From UBA6663 sp044226485 (GTDB lineage Bacteria > Chloroflexota > Anaerolineae > Anaerolineales > UBA6663), in contig JBGAGY010000009.1 of NCBI GenBank assembly GCA_044226485.1, forward strand, positions 248,001-312,000: 64,000 nucleotides of DNA, in the 5' to 3' direction. A program made the position numbers and the translations under genes. Position 1 is the first letter of the stretch, and the number at the start of each line of letters is the position of its first letter. Shown here piece by piece: positions 1 through 9,878 of this stretch. Below the pieces are notes generated by a model. It ran no database searches. It saw nothing but the letters and a program-made list of their open reading frames with translations, and was not told where the DNA came from.

Positions 1-597
<597 letters not shown>

Positions 598-605
598 CGC
601 TGCAC

Positions 606-1391
<786 letters not shown>

Positions 1392-1393
1392 GG

Positions 1394-2887
1394 CTAGGCC
1401 TTCCTCTCGGCGGTGCTTGGGATCAGGCCCTGCGGTCGGAACTGCATCATCGTCACAAGGATGATTCCGAAGAGCAGCAGCTTGTACTGGCTGGCGTTGA
1501 ACAGGCTCTCGAGGAAGTTCTGCATGGCCAGCGACGGGATCGCCTGGAAAAGGGTCGCCTGCAGGAAGCCACCGAGGACGACCTGGAGCTTATCCAGCAG
1601 GATCAGGTCAGCGATCTTGATGATGAAGGCGCCCAGCAAGACGCCCGTGATGCTGCCTGTGCCGCCCAGGATGACCATGCACAGCACGATGACCGAGATC
1701 GAGAAGTCGAACGCGCCGGGGGAGATGAACGAGACGTAGCTGCCGTAGAACGCGCCGGCAAAGCCCGAGAACATGGCGCCCAGCATGAAGGCCGTCAGCT
1801 TGGTCCGCACCAGGTCGATGCCCATCGAGTTGGCGGCCAGCTCATCCTCGCGCAGCGCGACCCAGGCACGGCCGATGCGGCTGTTGCGCAGGCGCGAGAT
1901 GAAGAAGATCGAAACCACCAGCATGATCAGGATCAGGAAGTACCAGGGGATGTACTGGCCGGTGACGAACTGCAGGCCCGGGATCTCGGGCCTGCCGATC
2001 GGGCTGACGCCGTCGGTGCCGTTGGTGATGTTGAGCGGGGCCGAACAGCCGACCAGGCAGATCGCCTGCTCCGCTCGACCCATGATCGTGGCGATGATCT
2101 CGCTGATCGGCTCGACGATCCTCACAGCGTTGAGGTTCTTGAACACGATCGGCACGATCTCGCCGAAGCCGAGGGTCACGATCGCCAGATAGTCGCCGCG
2201 CAACGGGATGACGGGCGTGCCCAGGATCAGGCCGAACAGCGCGGCGGCCGCTGCGGCGACCCAGATGATCAGCCAGAACGACACCTGCAGGTTGAACTGC
2301 GGCGAATTCAGGAAGGCGATGGTGTAGCCGCCGATCGCGAAGAAGGCCACATAGCCGAGGTCGAGCATGCCGGCGTACCCGGCCACGATGTTGAGACCGA
2401 GCGCCTGCATCGCGTAGATCATGGCGACGATGATGGCGCTGGCCCAGAACAGCTGCGCGAATTGCTCGAAGAACGGGAAGGCGAGCGCGAAGACCGCCAG
2501 CAGGCCGAGCAGTCCGAAGCGGCGCACCCGTTCGTCGGGGTGGGTGCGCAACCAGATCACGGCGACCGCCGTGGCGGCGCCCAGCAGGATCGCCAGCAGG
2601 TAGACGAAGATCGACGTCGACGCCGCCGGGATCGCGTCTTGCTTGGGCAGGCCGGCGATCACGGTGTTGTGAAAGATCGTGATCAGGGTGATGACGGTCG
2701 AGCCGATGGCGCTCGAGATCGCGACGCTGCGCAGGCCGCGCGATTCGGTTGGCCGCGTCAGGCCGGTCAACGCGCCCTGCATGATCGTCAGGATCAGCAC
2801 CGACCAGCCGCCGGTGATCAGGGCGATGAAGCCCAGGAGGGCGATGCCGATCCACTCGGCGTTGGAGAGCAGTTTTTGCTTCATCAC
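1394..2887 (-). CDS. livM: Branched-chain amino-acid ABC transporter permease LivM
   Basis: Polytopic inner-membrane permease, 497 residues. The C-terminal two thirds match LivM (AMQALGLNIVAGYAGMLDLGYVAFFAIGGY, the GDYLAIVTLGFGEIV segment and the FMLGAMFSGFAGAFYG region). It is longer than the usual 320-420 residues: about 150 N-terminal residues add three or four membrane helices before the core, and a hydrophilic insert with two cysteines (ICLVGCSAPLNITNG) sits in the middle. The start overlaps the livH stop by 4 nt (ATGA), implying coupled translation. Confidence 0.93.
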   Translation of the reverse strand: MMKQKLLSNAEWIGIALLGFIALITGGWSVLILTIMQGALTGLTRPTESRGLRSVAISSAIGSTVITLITIFHNTVIAGLPKQDAIPAASTSIFVYLLAILLGAATAVAVIWLRTHPDERVRRFGLLGLLAVFALAFPFFEQFAQLFWASAIIVAMIYAMQALGLNIVAGYAGMLDLGYVAFFAIGGYTIAFLNSPQFNLQVSFWLIIWVAAAAAALFGLILGTPVIPLRGDYLAIVTLGFGEIVPIVFKNLNAVRIVEPISEIIATIMGRAEQAICLVGCSAPLNITNGTDGVSPIGRPEIPGLQFVTGQYIPWYFLILIMLVVSIFFISRLRNSRIGRAWVALREDELAANSMGIDLVRTKLTAFMLGAMFSGFAGAFYGSYVSFISPGAFDFSISVIVLCMVILGGTGSITGVLLGAFIIKIADLILLDKLQVVLGGFLQATLFQAIPSLAMQNFLESLFNASQYKLLLFGIILVTMMQFRPQGLIPSTAERKA

Positions 2888-3999
2888 GCCTTATCCCCCG
2901 ATTCCTGGCCGAGCAAGCCGGTGGGACGGAAGAGCAGCACCAATACCAGGATGAGGAACACCCAGGCGTTGGTCCAGCGCACCGCCAGATATTGATCGCT
3001 GAAGGCGGCCAGCAAACCGATCAAGATGCCGCCCAGGGCCGCGCCGCGGATGTTGCCGATGCCGCCGAGCACGGCCGCCGTGAAGGCCCGCAAGCCCGCT
3101 GTGAAACCCAAGGTGAAGACGGCGGTGCCGTTGTAAAGGCCGAACATCATGCCGGCCGCGCCGGCCAGGCCGCCGCCGATCAGGAACGTCAACGCAATGA
3201 TCTGGTCGACGTTGATGCCCATCATGGCGGCCGCGTCGCGGTTCTGAGCCGTGGCGCGCATGGCCTTGCCCAGGCGCGTGTTCTGGACGAACCAGTTCAG
3301 CGCCAGCATCAGCACGAGGGCCGTGACCATCACGAGCACGTCGGCTGTGGTGATGCGGATCGGGAAGTCGCCGAGCAGGTTCTGGGTGCTCAACACCACC
3401 GGGAAGCTCTTGGGCGCCGCGTTGTTGCTGCCCAGTACTTTGAGGAAGTCGAACTCCGGCCCGACCTTGGTCAGCTTGCCGAACGCGCCGAGCTGCAGGC
3501 CGATGTTTTGCAGGATGAAGGACATGCCGATGGCGCTGATCAAGACCGCCAGCTTAGGCGAGTTGCGCAGGCGCCGATACGCCAGACGCTCGATACCGGC
3601 GTTGAGCAGGCCGCACAACAGCATGGCGGGAATGAAGCCGATGAGCGCCGCCCAGATGGGCGCCGTCTGCGCGCCGTTGGGCGCTGTGGTCGAAAAGATC
3701 GAGAGCGTGATCAACGAGATGAAGGCGCCCAGCATGAAGACGTCGCCGTGCGCGAAATTGACGAGCTCGATAATGCCGTAGACCAGGGTGTAGCCCAGGG
3801 CGATGATGACGATGATGGCGCCGTTGGACAGACCGATGATCAATTGCTGGAGGACGTTGGCCGGCGTTGTTGCGACCTCGGTCGCGATCCGGGCTACGTC
3901 GAGGCCGGCCGGCTGCCCGATGAGCAGGCCAAGGTACACGACGGCCACGCCCAGCAAGACTCTCAAGAGGCGTTGGTTGGCTGGTTTGGTTTCAGTCAT
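2884..3999 (-). CDS. livH: Branched-chain amino-acid ABC transporter permease LivH
   Basis: Second membrane permease of the Liv importer, 371 residues. LivH hallmarks are GLSNGAIIVIIALGYTLVYG, INFAHGDVFMLGAF-like text (VNFAHGDVFMLGAF) and LGGIGNIRGAALGGILIGLL. It has about 60 extra N-terminal residues with one hydrophobic helix compared with short LivH proteins. It is separated from the upstream binding-protein gene by a 104-nt gap holding a hairpin, and it overlaps livM by 4 nt. Confidence 0.94.
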   Translation of the reverse strand: MTETKPANQRLLRVLLGVAVVYLGLLIGQPAGLDVARIATEVATTPANVLQQLIIGLSNGAIIVIIALGYTLVYGIIELVNFAHGDVFMLGAFISLITLSIFSTTAPNGAQTAPIWAALIGFIPAMLLCGLLNAGIERLAYRRLRNSPKLAVLISAIGMSFILQNIGLQLGAFGKLTKVGPEFDFLKVLGSNNAAPKSFPVVLSTQNLLGDFPIRITTADVLVMVTALVLMLALNWFVQNTRLGKAMRATAQNRDAAAMMGINVDQIIALTFLIGGGLAGAAGMMFGLYNGTAVFTLGFTAGLRAFTAAVLGGIGNIRGAALGGILIGLLAAFSDQYLAVRWTNAWVFLILVLVLLFRPTGLLGQESGDKA

Positions 4000-4029
4000 A
4001 GGTCACCGCACAGTTGGCCGGCATAAACG

Positions 4030-4066
4030 AAAAGGGAGCGGAGCGAACTACACTCCACTCCCTTTT
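4030..4066 (-). terminator. Intra-operon hairpin between the Liv binding protein and livH
   Basis: A 14-bp stem (4030-4043 with 4053-4066, one mismatch) with a 9-nt loop. On the minus strand it ends in CTCCCTTTTCG, so it looks like a rho-independent terminator with a short U tract. Placed 37 nt after the binding-protein stop and before livH, it would let part of the transcripts stop early and give more binding protein than permease, as is common in such operons (inference). Confidence 0.75.
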
Positions 4067-4103
4067 CATACTTTCCCGTAAACGGGGCAGTCAGACGTGA
4101 GCG

Positions 4104-5318
4104 TTACGGCAGGATGTCCGCCGGAGCCTCAGCCCACTTGCCATCCTTGACGACGTTGCCGAGCATGGCGTACAGGTCGGTGTCGCCGTTGGCGTCGAAC
4201 GACCAGGTGCCGAGCACGCCGTTGAAGTTCTTGGTGGTGTACACGGCGTTCAGGATCGCGGCGCGATCGGCCTTGCAGACCGTCGAGATCGCCTTGATCG
4301 CGACGCTGGCGGCTTCGAAGCCGTAGATCGCGTACGCCTCGGGCTCCGACTGGAACTTGGCGTTGTAGTCGGTGTAGAACTTCTGGCCGGCTTCGGGCAG
4401 CTTGGCGCGCGGGGAACCCGCGATCGTGCCGTACACGCCCTCAGCGACGTCAGCGCCGGCGGCTTCGATGAACGCGCTCTCGAGGATGCCGTCCGGGCCC
4501 ATGAACTTGGCCGTGATGCCTGCCGCGCGGATGTCCTTGAGCAGCTGGCCGGCGTTGTTCTGGGTGATGCCGCCGAAGTAGATCAGGTCGGGGCTGGTGC
4601 CGGCGATCTTGGTGGCGAGGGCCTTGTAGTCCGACGCCTTGCCGTCGATGCCGTCGCGGCCGACGACCGTCAGGCCGTTGGTGGCAGCGTTCTTCTCGAA
4701 CTGATCGGCCACGCCCTTGCCGTAGATTTCCGTGTCATCGAGGATGTACACGTTCTTGGCGCCGAGCTTGGCGGCCCACTTGGCCGCGAACGCGCCCTGG
4801 AACTCGTCGCGAGCGACGACGCGCGTGTAGTTGCGCGTGCCGTTCGGATAGTACTTGGCGGTGTCAGCGCCGGCGGTCAGGTCGTCGGCGGTGTTGGCCG
4901 GGCTGATCATGACAATGCCGGCCTGGTTCAGGATCGGGATCGAGATGCGCGCGGCGCCCGAGTTGAAGGTGCCGATGTACACCATCGTGGCGGCGTCTGC
5001 GACGGCCTTGTTGGCGTTCTCCTGCTCCTTGGCCTCATCCCACTTGCCGGCGGCGGCAGTGGCGTCGTCGAGCGACGTGTACTCGATCTTGACCTTGCCA
5101 TCGCAAACGAGGCCGCCCTTGGTCTGCTGCTCGAGGGCGAGGTTGATGGCGTTGACGATCGTGGTGGTCTGGCCCGCGCTGGAGCCGGTGAGCGGAAGGC
5201 TCGAGTAGATGTGAACGGTGGTGACATCGGCAGCGGGCGCAGCGGCGGGCGCGCAAGCGGCCAGCACCAGGGCGGCCACAGAAGCCGCCGAGAACAAAGC
5301 ATAGGAAGTGCGATTCAT
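4104..5318 (-). CDS. livK: Branched-chain amino-acid ABC transporter substrate-binding lipoprotein
   Basis: Extracytoplasmic binding protein of the Liv importer, 404 residues, periplasmic-binding-protein type I fold (Peripla_BP_6). The N-terminus is a lipoprotein signal: MNRTSYALFSAASVAALVLA followed by Cys (lipobox LVLAAC). Family features include SSLPLTGSSAGQ, GTFNSGAARISIPILNQAG and the hinge segment DLIYFGGITQNNAGQLLKDI. The ATG at 5318 is chosen because GGAGGAGAG lies 5 nt upstream and the signal peptide begins there; an in-frame ATG at 5354 would add 12 hydrophilic residues. The exact amino-acid ligand cannot be told. Confidence 0.9.
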   Translation of the reverse strand: MNRTSYALFSAASVAALVLAACAPAAAPAADVTTVHIYSSLPLTGSSAGQTTTIVNAINLALEQQTKGGLVCDGKVKIEYTSLDDATAAAGKWDEAKEQENANKAVADAATMVYIGTFNSGAARISIPILNQAGIVMISPANTADDLTAGADTAKYYPNGTRNYTRVVARDEFQGAFAAKWAAKLGAKNVYILDDTEIYGKGVADQFEKNAATNGLTVVGRDGIDGKASDYKALATKIAGTSPDLIYFGGITQNNAGQLLKDIRAAGITAKFMGPDGILESAFIEAAGADVAEGVYGTIAGSPRAKLPEAGQKFYTDYNAKFQSEPEAYAIYGFEAASVAIKAISTVCKADRAAILNAVYTTKNFNGVLGTWSFDANGDTDLYAMLGNVVKDGKWAEAPADILP

Positions 5319-5653
5319 GATTCTCTCTCCTCCGGACATAGCTGACAGTGGCATTAACGACTGGGACGAGCCGATGGCTCGAATGTTATTCGGTCGTCAG
5401 GCTCACCTCCTTTGGATGGTCGGTTGCACTTCCGAATCTGGAATGTCGCATTATCACCAACCAAACAAGAATTGGCAAGGGTGCAAAGGATGCTCACCCG
5501 TTTGGGCCGGAGGACGATTCGAGGATTCGCGCCAGACTTTGCGCCCTATGCTGCCCCCCAAGCGTCGCGCCGTTCAAATGAACCCGGCGGAGAGCCCGCG
5601 CTACTGCTCGGATCTTGCCACCTGCCGGCGCTGCAGAGCTCAAGGGGGGAGCG
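5319..5653. promoter_or_regulatory. 335-nt divergent intergenic region with the liv promoter
   Basis: On the minus strand there is a good sigma-70 promoter: TTGCCA (complement of 5473-5478), 17-nt spacer, GATAAT (complement of 5450-5455). This gives a leader of about 125 nt before the liv binding-protein ATG. That leader contains a perfect AGGAGGTGA Shine-Dalgarno-like run near 5404-5412 with no convincing reading frame behind it. On the plus strand the next gene has GGGGGAG just before its ATG at 5654; I see no clear plus-strand promoter. Confidence 0.6.
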
Positions 5654-7978
5654 ATGCATACGTCGAAACACCGACAACCGGCCGGGATGGCCCTGGCCTG
5701 TCTCTTGATCATCACCTTGTGCGCCAACCTGATCGTGCCGTGGGCGCCACAGCAGGTCTTCGCCGATGATGCCGAGACCGCCACAGCCTGCGCGGCAGCC
5801 TGTTCTTCCACCACGCAAGCGCCGTCAACCGCAACCGAGCATCTCGTCACTGCCACACCAACCACTGCCACTGATGCGACTTCAGGTCCAACGCCCACCG
5901 CGAGTGAGGCGTCCGCTACTCCAACCATGACGGGATCCTCCACGGCGACTTCAACGGCGCCGTCGGATCGAACGGCGACGTCCACTCGCACGTCGAGCCC
6001 GACGCGCACGCCCAGCCAAACGCGTACACCTACCGAGACTCGCACGCCGAGCCCGACTCGAACCGCCAGCCCGACGCGCACACCGAGCGAGACTCGCACG
6101 CCGAGCCCGACACGGACTGCGAGCCCCACGCGAACACCAGGCGCGACGGTGACCGTCGTTCCAACCGGCACGTCGACAGCACTACCGGACGCCACCACGC
6201 CGGCCGTTTCATCGGACACGCCGGCGCCGACGTCATCGTCCACCCTGGAGCCCGACACGACTGCCACAGCGGCTGCGACGTCGACGCCCTCGACTGCGGC
6301 TTCACCCACCCAGACCGAGCCTGCGCCATCGGCTACGGCGAGCCCCACACTCGACTCGGGTGTCACGCCCACACAGGACGGCACGGCCACAGCCTCGTCA
6401 ACCGGCACGGCGACGGACAGCGCCTCCTCCACACCCGCCGCTGAGACACCCTCCCAGACGCCGAGCCCGACGCGGACACCCAGCGAAACGCGGACTCCCA
6501 CCGAAACGCGAACGCCAAGTCCGACGCGCACGCCGAGCGCAACGCGCACTCCAACGGAGACACGCACCCCAAGCCCAACCCGGACACCCAGCGAAACTCG
6601 CACACCCACCGAAACACGAACGCCAAGTCCGACGCGTACGCCGAGTGCAACGCGCACCCCAACGGAGACGGTCATCGCAACTGAGACGCTGACGCCGACG
6701 AACACGCGTACCGCTACAGAGACCCGCACACCCACGCAGACCCGCACGCCGAGCCCGACGCGTACGCCGAGCGAAACGCGCACACCAACCGAAACCCGAA
6801 CACCCACTGAGACACGAACACCCAGTCCAACTCGCACATCAAGCCCGACGCGCACGCCGAGCGAAACGCGCACAGCAACCGAAACCCGAACACCCACTGA
6901 GACACGAACACCCAGTCCAACGCGTACATCAAGCCCGACGCGCACGCCGAGCGAAACGCGCATAGCAACCGAAACTCGAACACCCACTGAGACACGAACA
7001 CCCAGTCCTACTCGAACACCGAGTGAGACCCGCACACCGACTGAGACTCGCACGCCAAGCCCGACCCGCACGCCGACTGAGACTCGTACGCCGAGCCCGA
7101 CCCGCACTCCGAGCATGACACGCACGGCGAGTCCCACACGGACGCCAAGCGAGACGCGGACACCCACGCAAACTCGCACACCCAGCCCGACGCGAACCCC
7201 AAGTCCGACTCGGACGGCAAGCCCAACCCGAACGCCGAGTGTCACGCGGACACCGAGCCCAACTCGGACTCCGAGCGTCACGCGCACCGCAAGCCCGACT
7301 CGAACTGCCAGCCCGACGCGGACGCCGAAGCCATCAAAGACGCCGAAGCCCACCGCCACGCTGACGCCGACCGTTACGCCCGTGCCCATTGCCGTCCTCA
7401 AGACCTGGCCGGTCGGCGCCTGGGTGGAACTCGACGCCACAGTGATCGTGCCGCCCGGGCCGCTCGGCGCGCGTGTGATCGTGGTACAGGACGCGACCGG
7501 CACCATCCCGGTCTACCTCGGCAAGGGCGCCTGGCCGCAGGGCCTGATCGCAGGCAACGGCTTTCACGCTCTTGGCCTGACGCGGATGCGGGGCGGGGCG
7601 CTCGAGTTCTACGTGCGGCTGCTCCCTCAGGCGAGTTTCTCGCCGCCGGGCGCCGTGCCACCGCCCACGACGATCGCCACAGGCTCTGCCGCACAGCATC
7701 CCTATGAAGTCGTCACCATCACGGGCCGCGTGGTCAAACTTGAAGCCTCAGCCCTATGGATCGACGACGGCAGCGGCGCGGTGCGCGTCCCGTTCGGCGT
7801 CGCCAACGGCCTGAAACGCCCGAGCGTCACGCGCGGTCAGTCGGTCACTCTGACAGGCATCGTCATCGTCCAGTCTGCGACCACCACGCGCCAGGCCGGC
7901 TGGCAGGTCCAACCGCGCGGCCCCGCCGACGTCGGCGACCTCGCGGTGCTGCGCCCGACTTCGACGCCCCGCCCGTAA
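5654..7978 (+). CDS. Secreted Thr/Pro/Arg/Ser repeat protein with C-terminal OB-like domains
   Basis: 774 residues. Residues 1-40 are a signal peptide (MHTSKHRQPAGMALACLLII, then AQQVFA-like cleavage region). Residues about 50-110 are Thr/Ser/Ala rich, and from about 105 to 575 the protein is tandem TRTPSPTRTPSETRTPTE-type repeats, interrupted near 175-285 by non-Arg Thr/Ala/Pro text. The last 190 residues form two related beta-rich segments (VELDATVIVPPG... and VVTITGRVVKLEASALWIDDG) resembling OB-fold domains seen behind extracellular nucleases. A likely surface-anchored or extracellular stalk; no enzyme motif. The start is set by GGGGGAG 3 nt before the ATG. The repeats are DNA-level tandem repeats too, so length may vary between strains. 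Confidence 0.75.
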   Translation: MHTSKHRQPAGMALACLLIITLCANLIVPWAPQQVFADDAETATACAAACSSTTQAPSTATEHLVTATPTTATDATSGPTPTASEASATPTMTGSSTATSTAPSDRTATSTRTSSPTRTPSQTRTPTETRTPSPTRTASPTRTPSETRTPSPTRTASPTRTPGATVTVVPTGTSTALPDATTPAVSSDTPAPTSSSTLEPDTTATAAATSTPSTAASPTQTEPAPSATASPTLDSGVTPTQDGTATASSTGTATDSASSTPAAETPSQTPSPTRTPSETRTPTETRTPSPTRTPSATRTPTETRTPSPTRTPSETRTPTETRTPSPTRTPSATRTPTETVIATETLTPTNTRTATETRTPTQTRTPSPTRTPSETRTPTETRTPTETRTPSPTRTSSPTRTPSETRTATETRTPTETRTPSPTRTSSPTRTPSETRIATETRTPTETRTPSPTRTPSETRTPTETRTPSPTRTPTETRTPSPTRTPSMTRTASPTRTPSETRTPTQTRTPSPTRTPSPTRTASPTRTPSVTRTPSPTRTPSVTRTASPTRTASPTRTPKPSKTPKPTATLTPTVTPVPIAVLKTWPVGAWVELDATVIVPPGPLGARVIVVQDATGTIPVYLGKGAWPQGLIAGNGFHALGLTRMRGGALEFYVRLLPQASFSPPGAVPPPTTIATGSAAQHPYEVVTITGRVVKLEASALWIDDGSGAVRVPFGVANGLKRPSVTRGQSVTLTGIVIVQSATTTRQAGWQVQPRGPADVGDLAVLRPTSTPRP
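5970..7345 (+). repeat. Degenerate tandem repeats encoding [S/T]-P-[S/T]-x-T-R-T units
   Basis: The DNA here is built from 12- and 18-nt units of the form cgcac(g/a)cc(g/c)agc(c/g), encoding T-R-T-P-S-P and T-R-T-P-S-E. Copies vary at third positions, so the peptide is conserved more than the DNA, which suggests selection on the amino-acid repeat. Confidence 0.85.
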
Positions 7979-7989
7979 GGAGCCAGGAG

Positions 7990-8030
7990 GGAAGCGGGAC
8001 GAGGAACCGAACATTCCTCGTCCCGCTTCC
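7990..8030. terminator. Perfect 17-bp hairpin after the repeat protein
   Basis: Arms 7990-8006 and 8014-8030 are perfect complements around a 7-nt loop. There is no T run after it on the plus strand, so termination is probable but not certain. Confidence 0.65.
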
Positions 8031-8344
8031 TGAAATGCCCCTCATATCCCTGACCCGACAGGCATCCGATCGCATCACCTCACCGGTGCAGCTGAAATTG
8101 AGCGATGAGAAGTACGGTCGTGTTGCCAGCATCTGCCAGCCGTGTTCGACAGTATTGCCACGCAGGGCGAGGTAGACAGGATGCCCAGCTCGGAACGGCG
8201 ACAGTGTCGCGCCCTGGCTGGCGGTGCCCGTCCTCTTGGCCCAAAGCCTTCAGGCGCTGGTGAGCGGGTGGTGGGGCAAATGGATAAGAAGGATGTGGTG
8301 TACGATGACCATCAAGCGCGTATCTACAGGGGGTCGTTACTTGA

Positions 8345-8364
8345 CACTACACACTGTTGTAGTG
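8345..8364. promoter_or_regulatory. Operator-like dyad CACTACA-N6-TGTAGTG
   Basis: A 7-bp inverted repeat overlapping a TTGACA hexamer (8341-8346), 14 nt before the phosphotransferase start. It could bind a dimeric regulator; no regulator gene is adjacent. Confidence 0.4.
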
Positions 8365-8377
8365 ACTGGATATCTAA

Positions 8378-9310
8378 GTGGCAAGTCCCCTATCCCCCGA
8401 TGTCGTGCAAGCCATCTGTACCGCGCACGGGCTTGGCAAAATCGAACGTATGGAGCAGCCCGTTCAGGGCAACATCAATCTGTGCTTGCTGATCAACGAT
8501 GCGTATGTGCTGCGCTTCGATGTGCTTGATTGGGGCGGAGCCAATCGCTACGCAGGCGAAAAATGGGCATACGAAATCCTCAGCAGCAGTGATGTGCCCG
8601 TCTCGCAAGTTCTGGCACTCGATACAAGCAAGCGTCTCTCGCCCTATGACTATCTCATTCTGACAAAGATGCCGGGACAAACGGTCAGAACCAGTTCTGC
8701 CGCCCTGTCGCCTGATCGTCGCTATGCCATCGGTTACAGCGCCGGGCAGCATCTGGCGACCATCCACAACCACGTCTTTGATCAGTTTGGGCTGCTCTAC
8801 GAGATCATCGCGGGAGCACCCAAGCCCGATTGGGCAGCGTATGTCGCCGCGCATTTTCGTTATTACCAGGGGCAGGTCCAGGCGCTCGGCATCCTGACTG
8901 CCGACAGTTTGGGCCGGATCGATGCACTCATGGAGCGGATGCGGCCCCTGTTGTCCGCTGTCCAGCAGGGCGTATTCATCCACGGCGATTATCACTTTCT
9001 CAACATGTTGCAGCAGGACGGAGAACTGAGCGCTGTGCTTGACTTCGATTGGGCCTCGTCCGGAGATCCATCCTGGGATTTCCGCATCGACGACTCGATC
9101 GAGTCGGAAGTCCCCGGCAGCCGAGAGGCGTTGTACGCCGGGTACACGAGTCGCCGCCCCCTTCCCAGCGGCCATTGGGAACGCGTGTCGCTCTATCGAA
9201 TCGGCTTATACCTCGACTATCTGGAGGCTGCGGCCCAGGACAAAAGCGAGATCGCCCAGATCATGGCCCAGCTGCTGCACGAGATGGATTGGCTGGAAAA
9301 GCGCGTGTAA
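8378..9310 (+). CDS. Aminoglycoside/homoserine-kinase-like phosphotransferase (APH superfamily)
   Basis: 310 residues, protein-kinase-like fold. The catalytic loop is HGDYHFLNML (near residue 205) and the metal-binding motif is VLDFDWASSGDPSWDF (near 222), both classic for the APH/choline-kinase superfamily. The N-lobe region (GNINLCLLINDAYVLRFDV) carries the nucleotide-positioning part. The GTG at 8378 is used because it is the first in-frame start; there is no strong Shine-Dalgarno. It stands alone between two unrelated genes. Substrate unknown: similar genes act on small alcohols, sugars or antibiotics, and resistance cannot be inferred from the sequence. Confidence 0.85.
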   Translation: MASPLSPDVVQAICTAHGLGKIERMEQPVQGNINLCLLINDAYVLRFDVLDWGGANRYAGEKWAYEILSSSDVPVSQVLALDTSKRLSPYDYLILTKMPGQTVRTSSAALSPDRRYAIGYSAGQHLATIHNHVFDQFGLLYEIIAGAPKPDWAAYVAAHFRYYQGQVQALGILTADSLGRIDALMERMRPLLSAVQQGVFIHGDYHFLNMLQQDGELSAVLDFDWASSGDPSWDFRIDDSIESEVPGSREALYAGYTSRRPLPSGHWERVSLYRIGLYLDYLEAAAQDKSEIAQIMAQLLHEMDWLEKRV

Positions 9311-9563
9311 CCTTCTTCGCCATTCCCACATCAACCGAAGCGTAGGTGAGCCCGGCCGCACATCTGCCCGAGGTCGTCAGCGATCCGGTTTGACAACGGC
9401 AGGCGGGCAGTGCCGCGGTCGACATCGACGCCGCGGCCGTCAGGAGCGGGAGGTCGCGAGGGCGGGGTTGGTCGGCCCTTAGGATGGAACCGGAAAAGCG
9501 GGCACCGACGCTCCACGCTTCTCTGTTCAGGCGCCCTCTCATTTCCACGCTCCCCACGGCGCG

Positions 9564-9575
9564 TATAATCCCGGC
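9564..9575 (+). promoter_or_regulatory. Leaderless promoter of gatC (TATAAT 6 nt before ATG)
   Basis: TATAAT at 9564-9569 is followed by only 6 nt before the gatC ATG at 9576. Transcription would start at or next to the A of the start codon, and no Shine-Dalgarno is present. A -35 at the expected place is weak. The preceding stretch 9311-9563 holds a small hairpin (9411-9436) and nothing else recognisable. Confidence 0.65.
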
Positions 9576-9863
9576 ATGTCCCTTACGAATGAAGAGATCG
9601 ATCACATCGCTTCACTGGCGCGGTTGAAGCTGACGGATGAGGAGAAGGCGCGCTACCGACAGCAGCTGTCGGCTGTGTTGGATTACATCGCCAAGCTGGG
9701 CGAGATCGACACGACGCCGATCCCGCCGACAGCCACTGTGCTGCCGCTGCGCACGGTGCTGCGCCCCGACCGCCCGACCCCATCGCTCTCTGTGCCGGAA
9801 CTCTTGCTCAACGCCCCGCAGGCCGAAGACGACATGTTCCGGGTCCCACCCGTGCTCGATTGA
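9576..9863 (+). CDS. gatC: Asp-tRNA(Asn)/Glu-tRNA(Gln) amidotransferase subunit C
   Basis: 95 residues, typical GatC length. N-terminus MSLTNEEIDHIASLARLKLT and the later PTATVLPLR-PD segment match the family. GatC stabilises the GatA-GatB interface in the enzyme that amidates misacylated Glu-tRNA(Gln) or Asp-tRNA(Asn). It is followed after 15 nt by gatA, while gatB is 40 kb away in this window. Confidence 0.93.
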   Translation: MSLTNEEIDHIASLARLKLTDEEKARYRQQLSAVLDYIAKLGEIDTTPIPPTATVLPLRTVLRPDRPTPSLSVPELLLNAPQAEDDMFRVPPVLD

Positions 9864-9878
9864 GGCGCGCCAGGTTCT

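Larger units (their letters stand above)
7979..8377. other. 399-nt intergenic region: hairpin, then an operator-like dyad
   Basis: It opens with the hairpin at 7990-8030 (listed separately). From 8031 to 8340 I see only a 46-codon ORF (8036-8176) without support. Near 8341 there is TTGACA and a dyad CACTACA-N6-TGTAGTG (8345-8364) just before the GTG start at 8378; no good -10 follows the TTGACA at 17 nt, so promoter status is uncertain. Confidence 0.5.

Noticed and set aside
5494..7506. A 670-codon minus-strand open frame full of V-R-V-G-L repeats
   Set aside because: It is the complement of the Thr/Pro/Arg repeat gene; the repeats keep the frame open, there is no start signal, and the plus-strand protein has a signal peptide and Shine-Dalgarno.
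8036..8176. 46-codon open frame after the repeat protein
   Set aside because: No ribosome-binding site, no motif and no compositional support.
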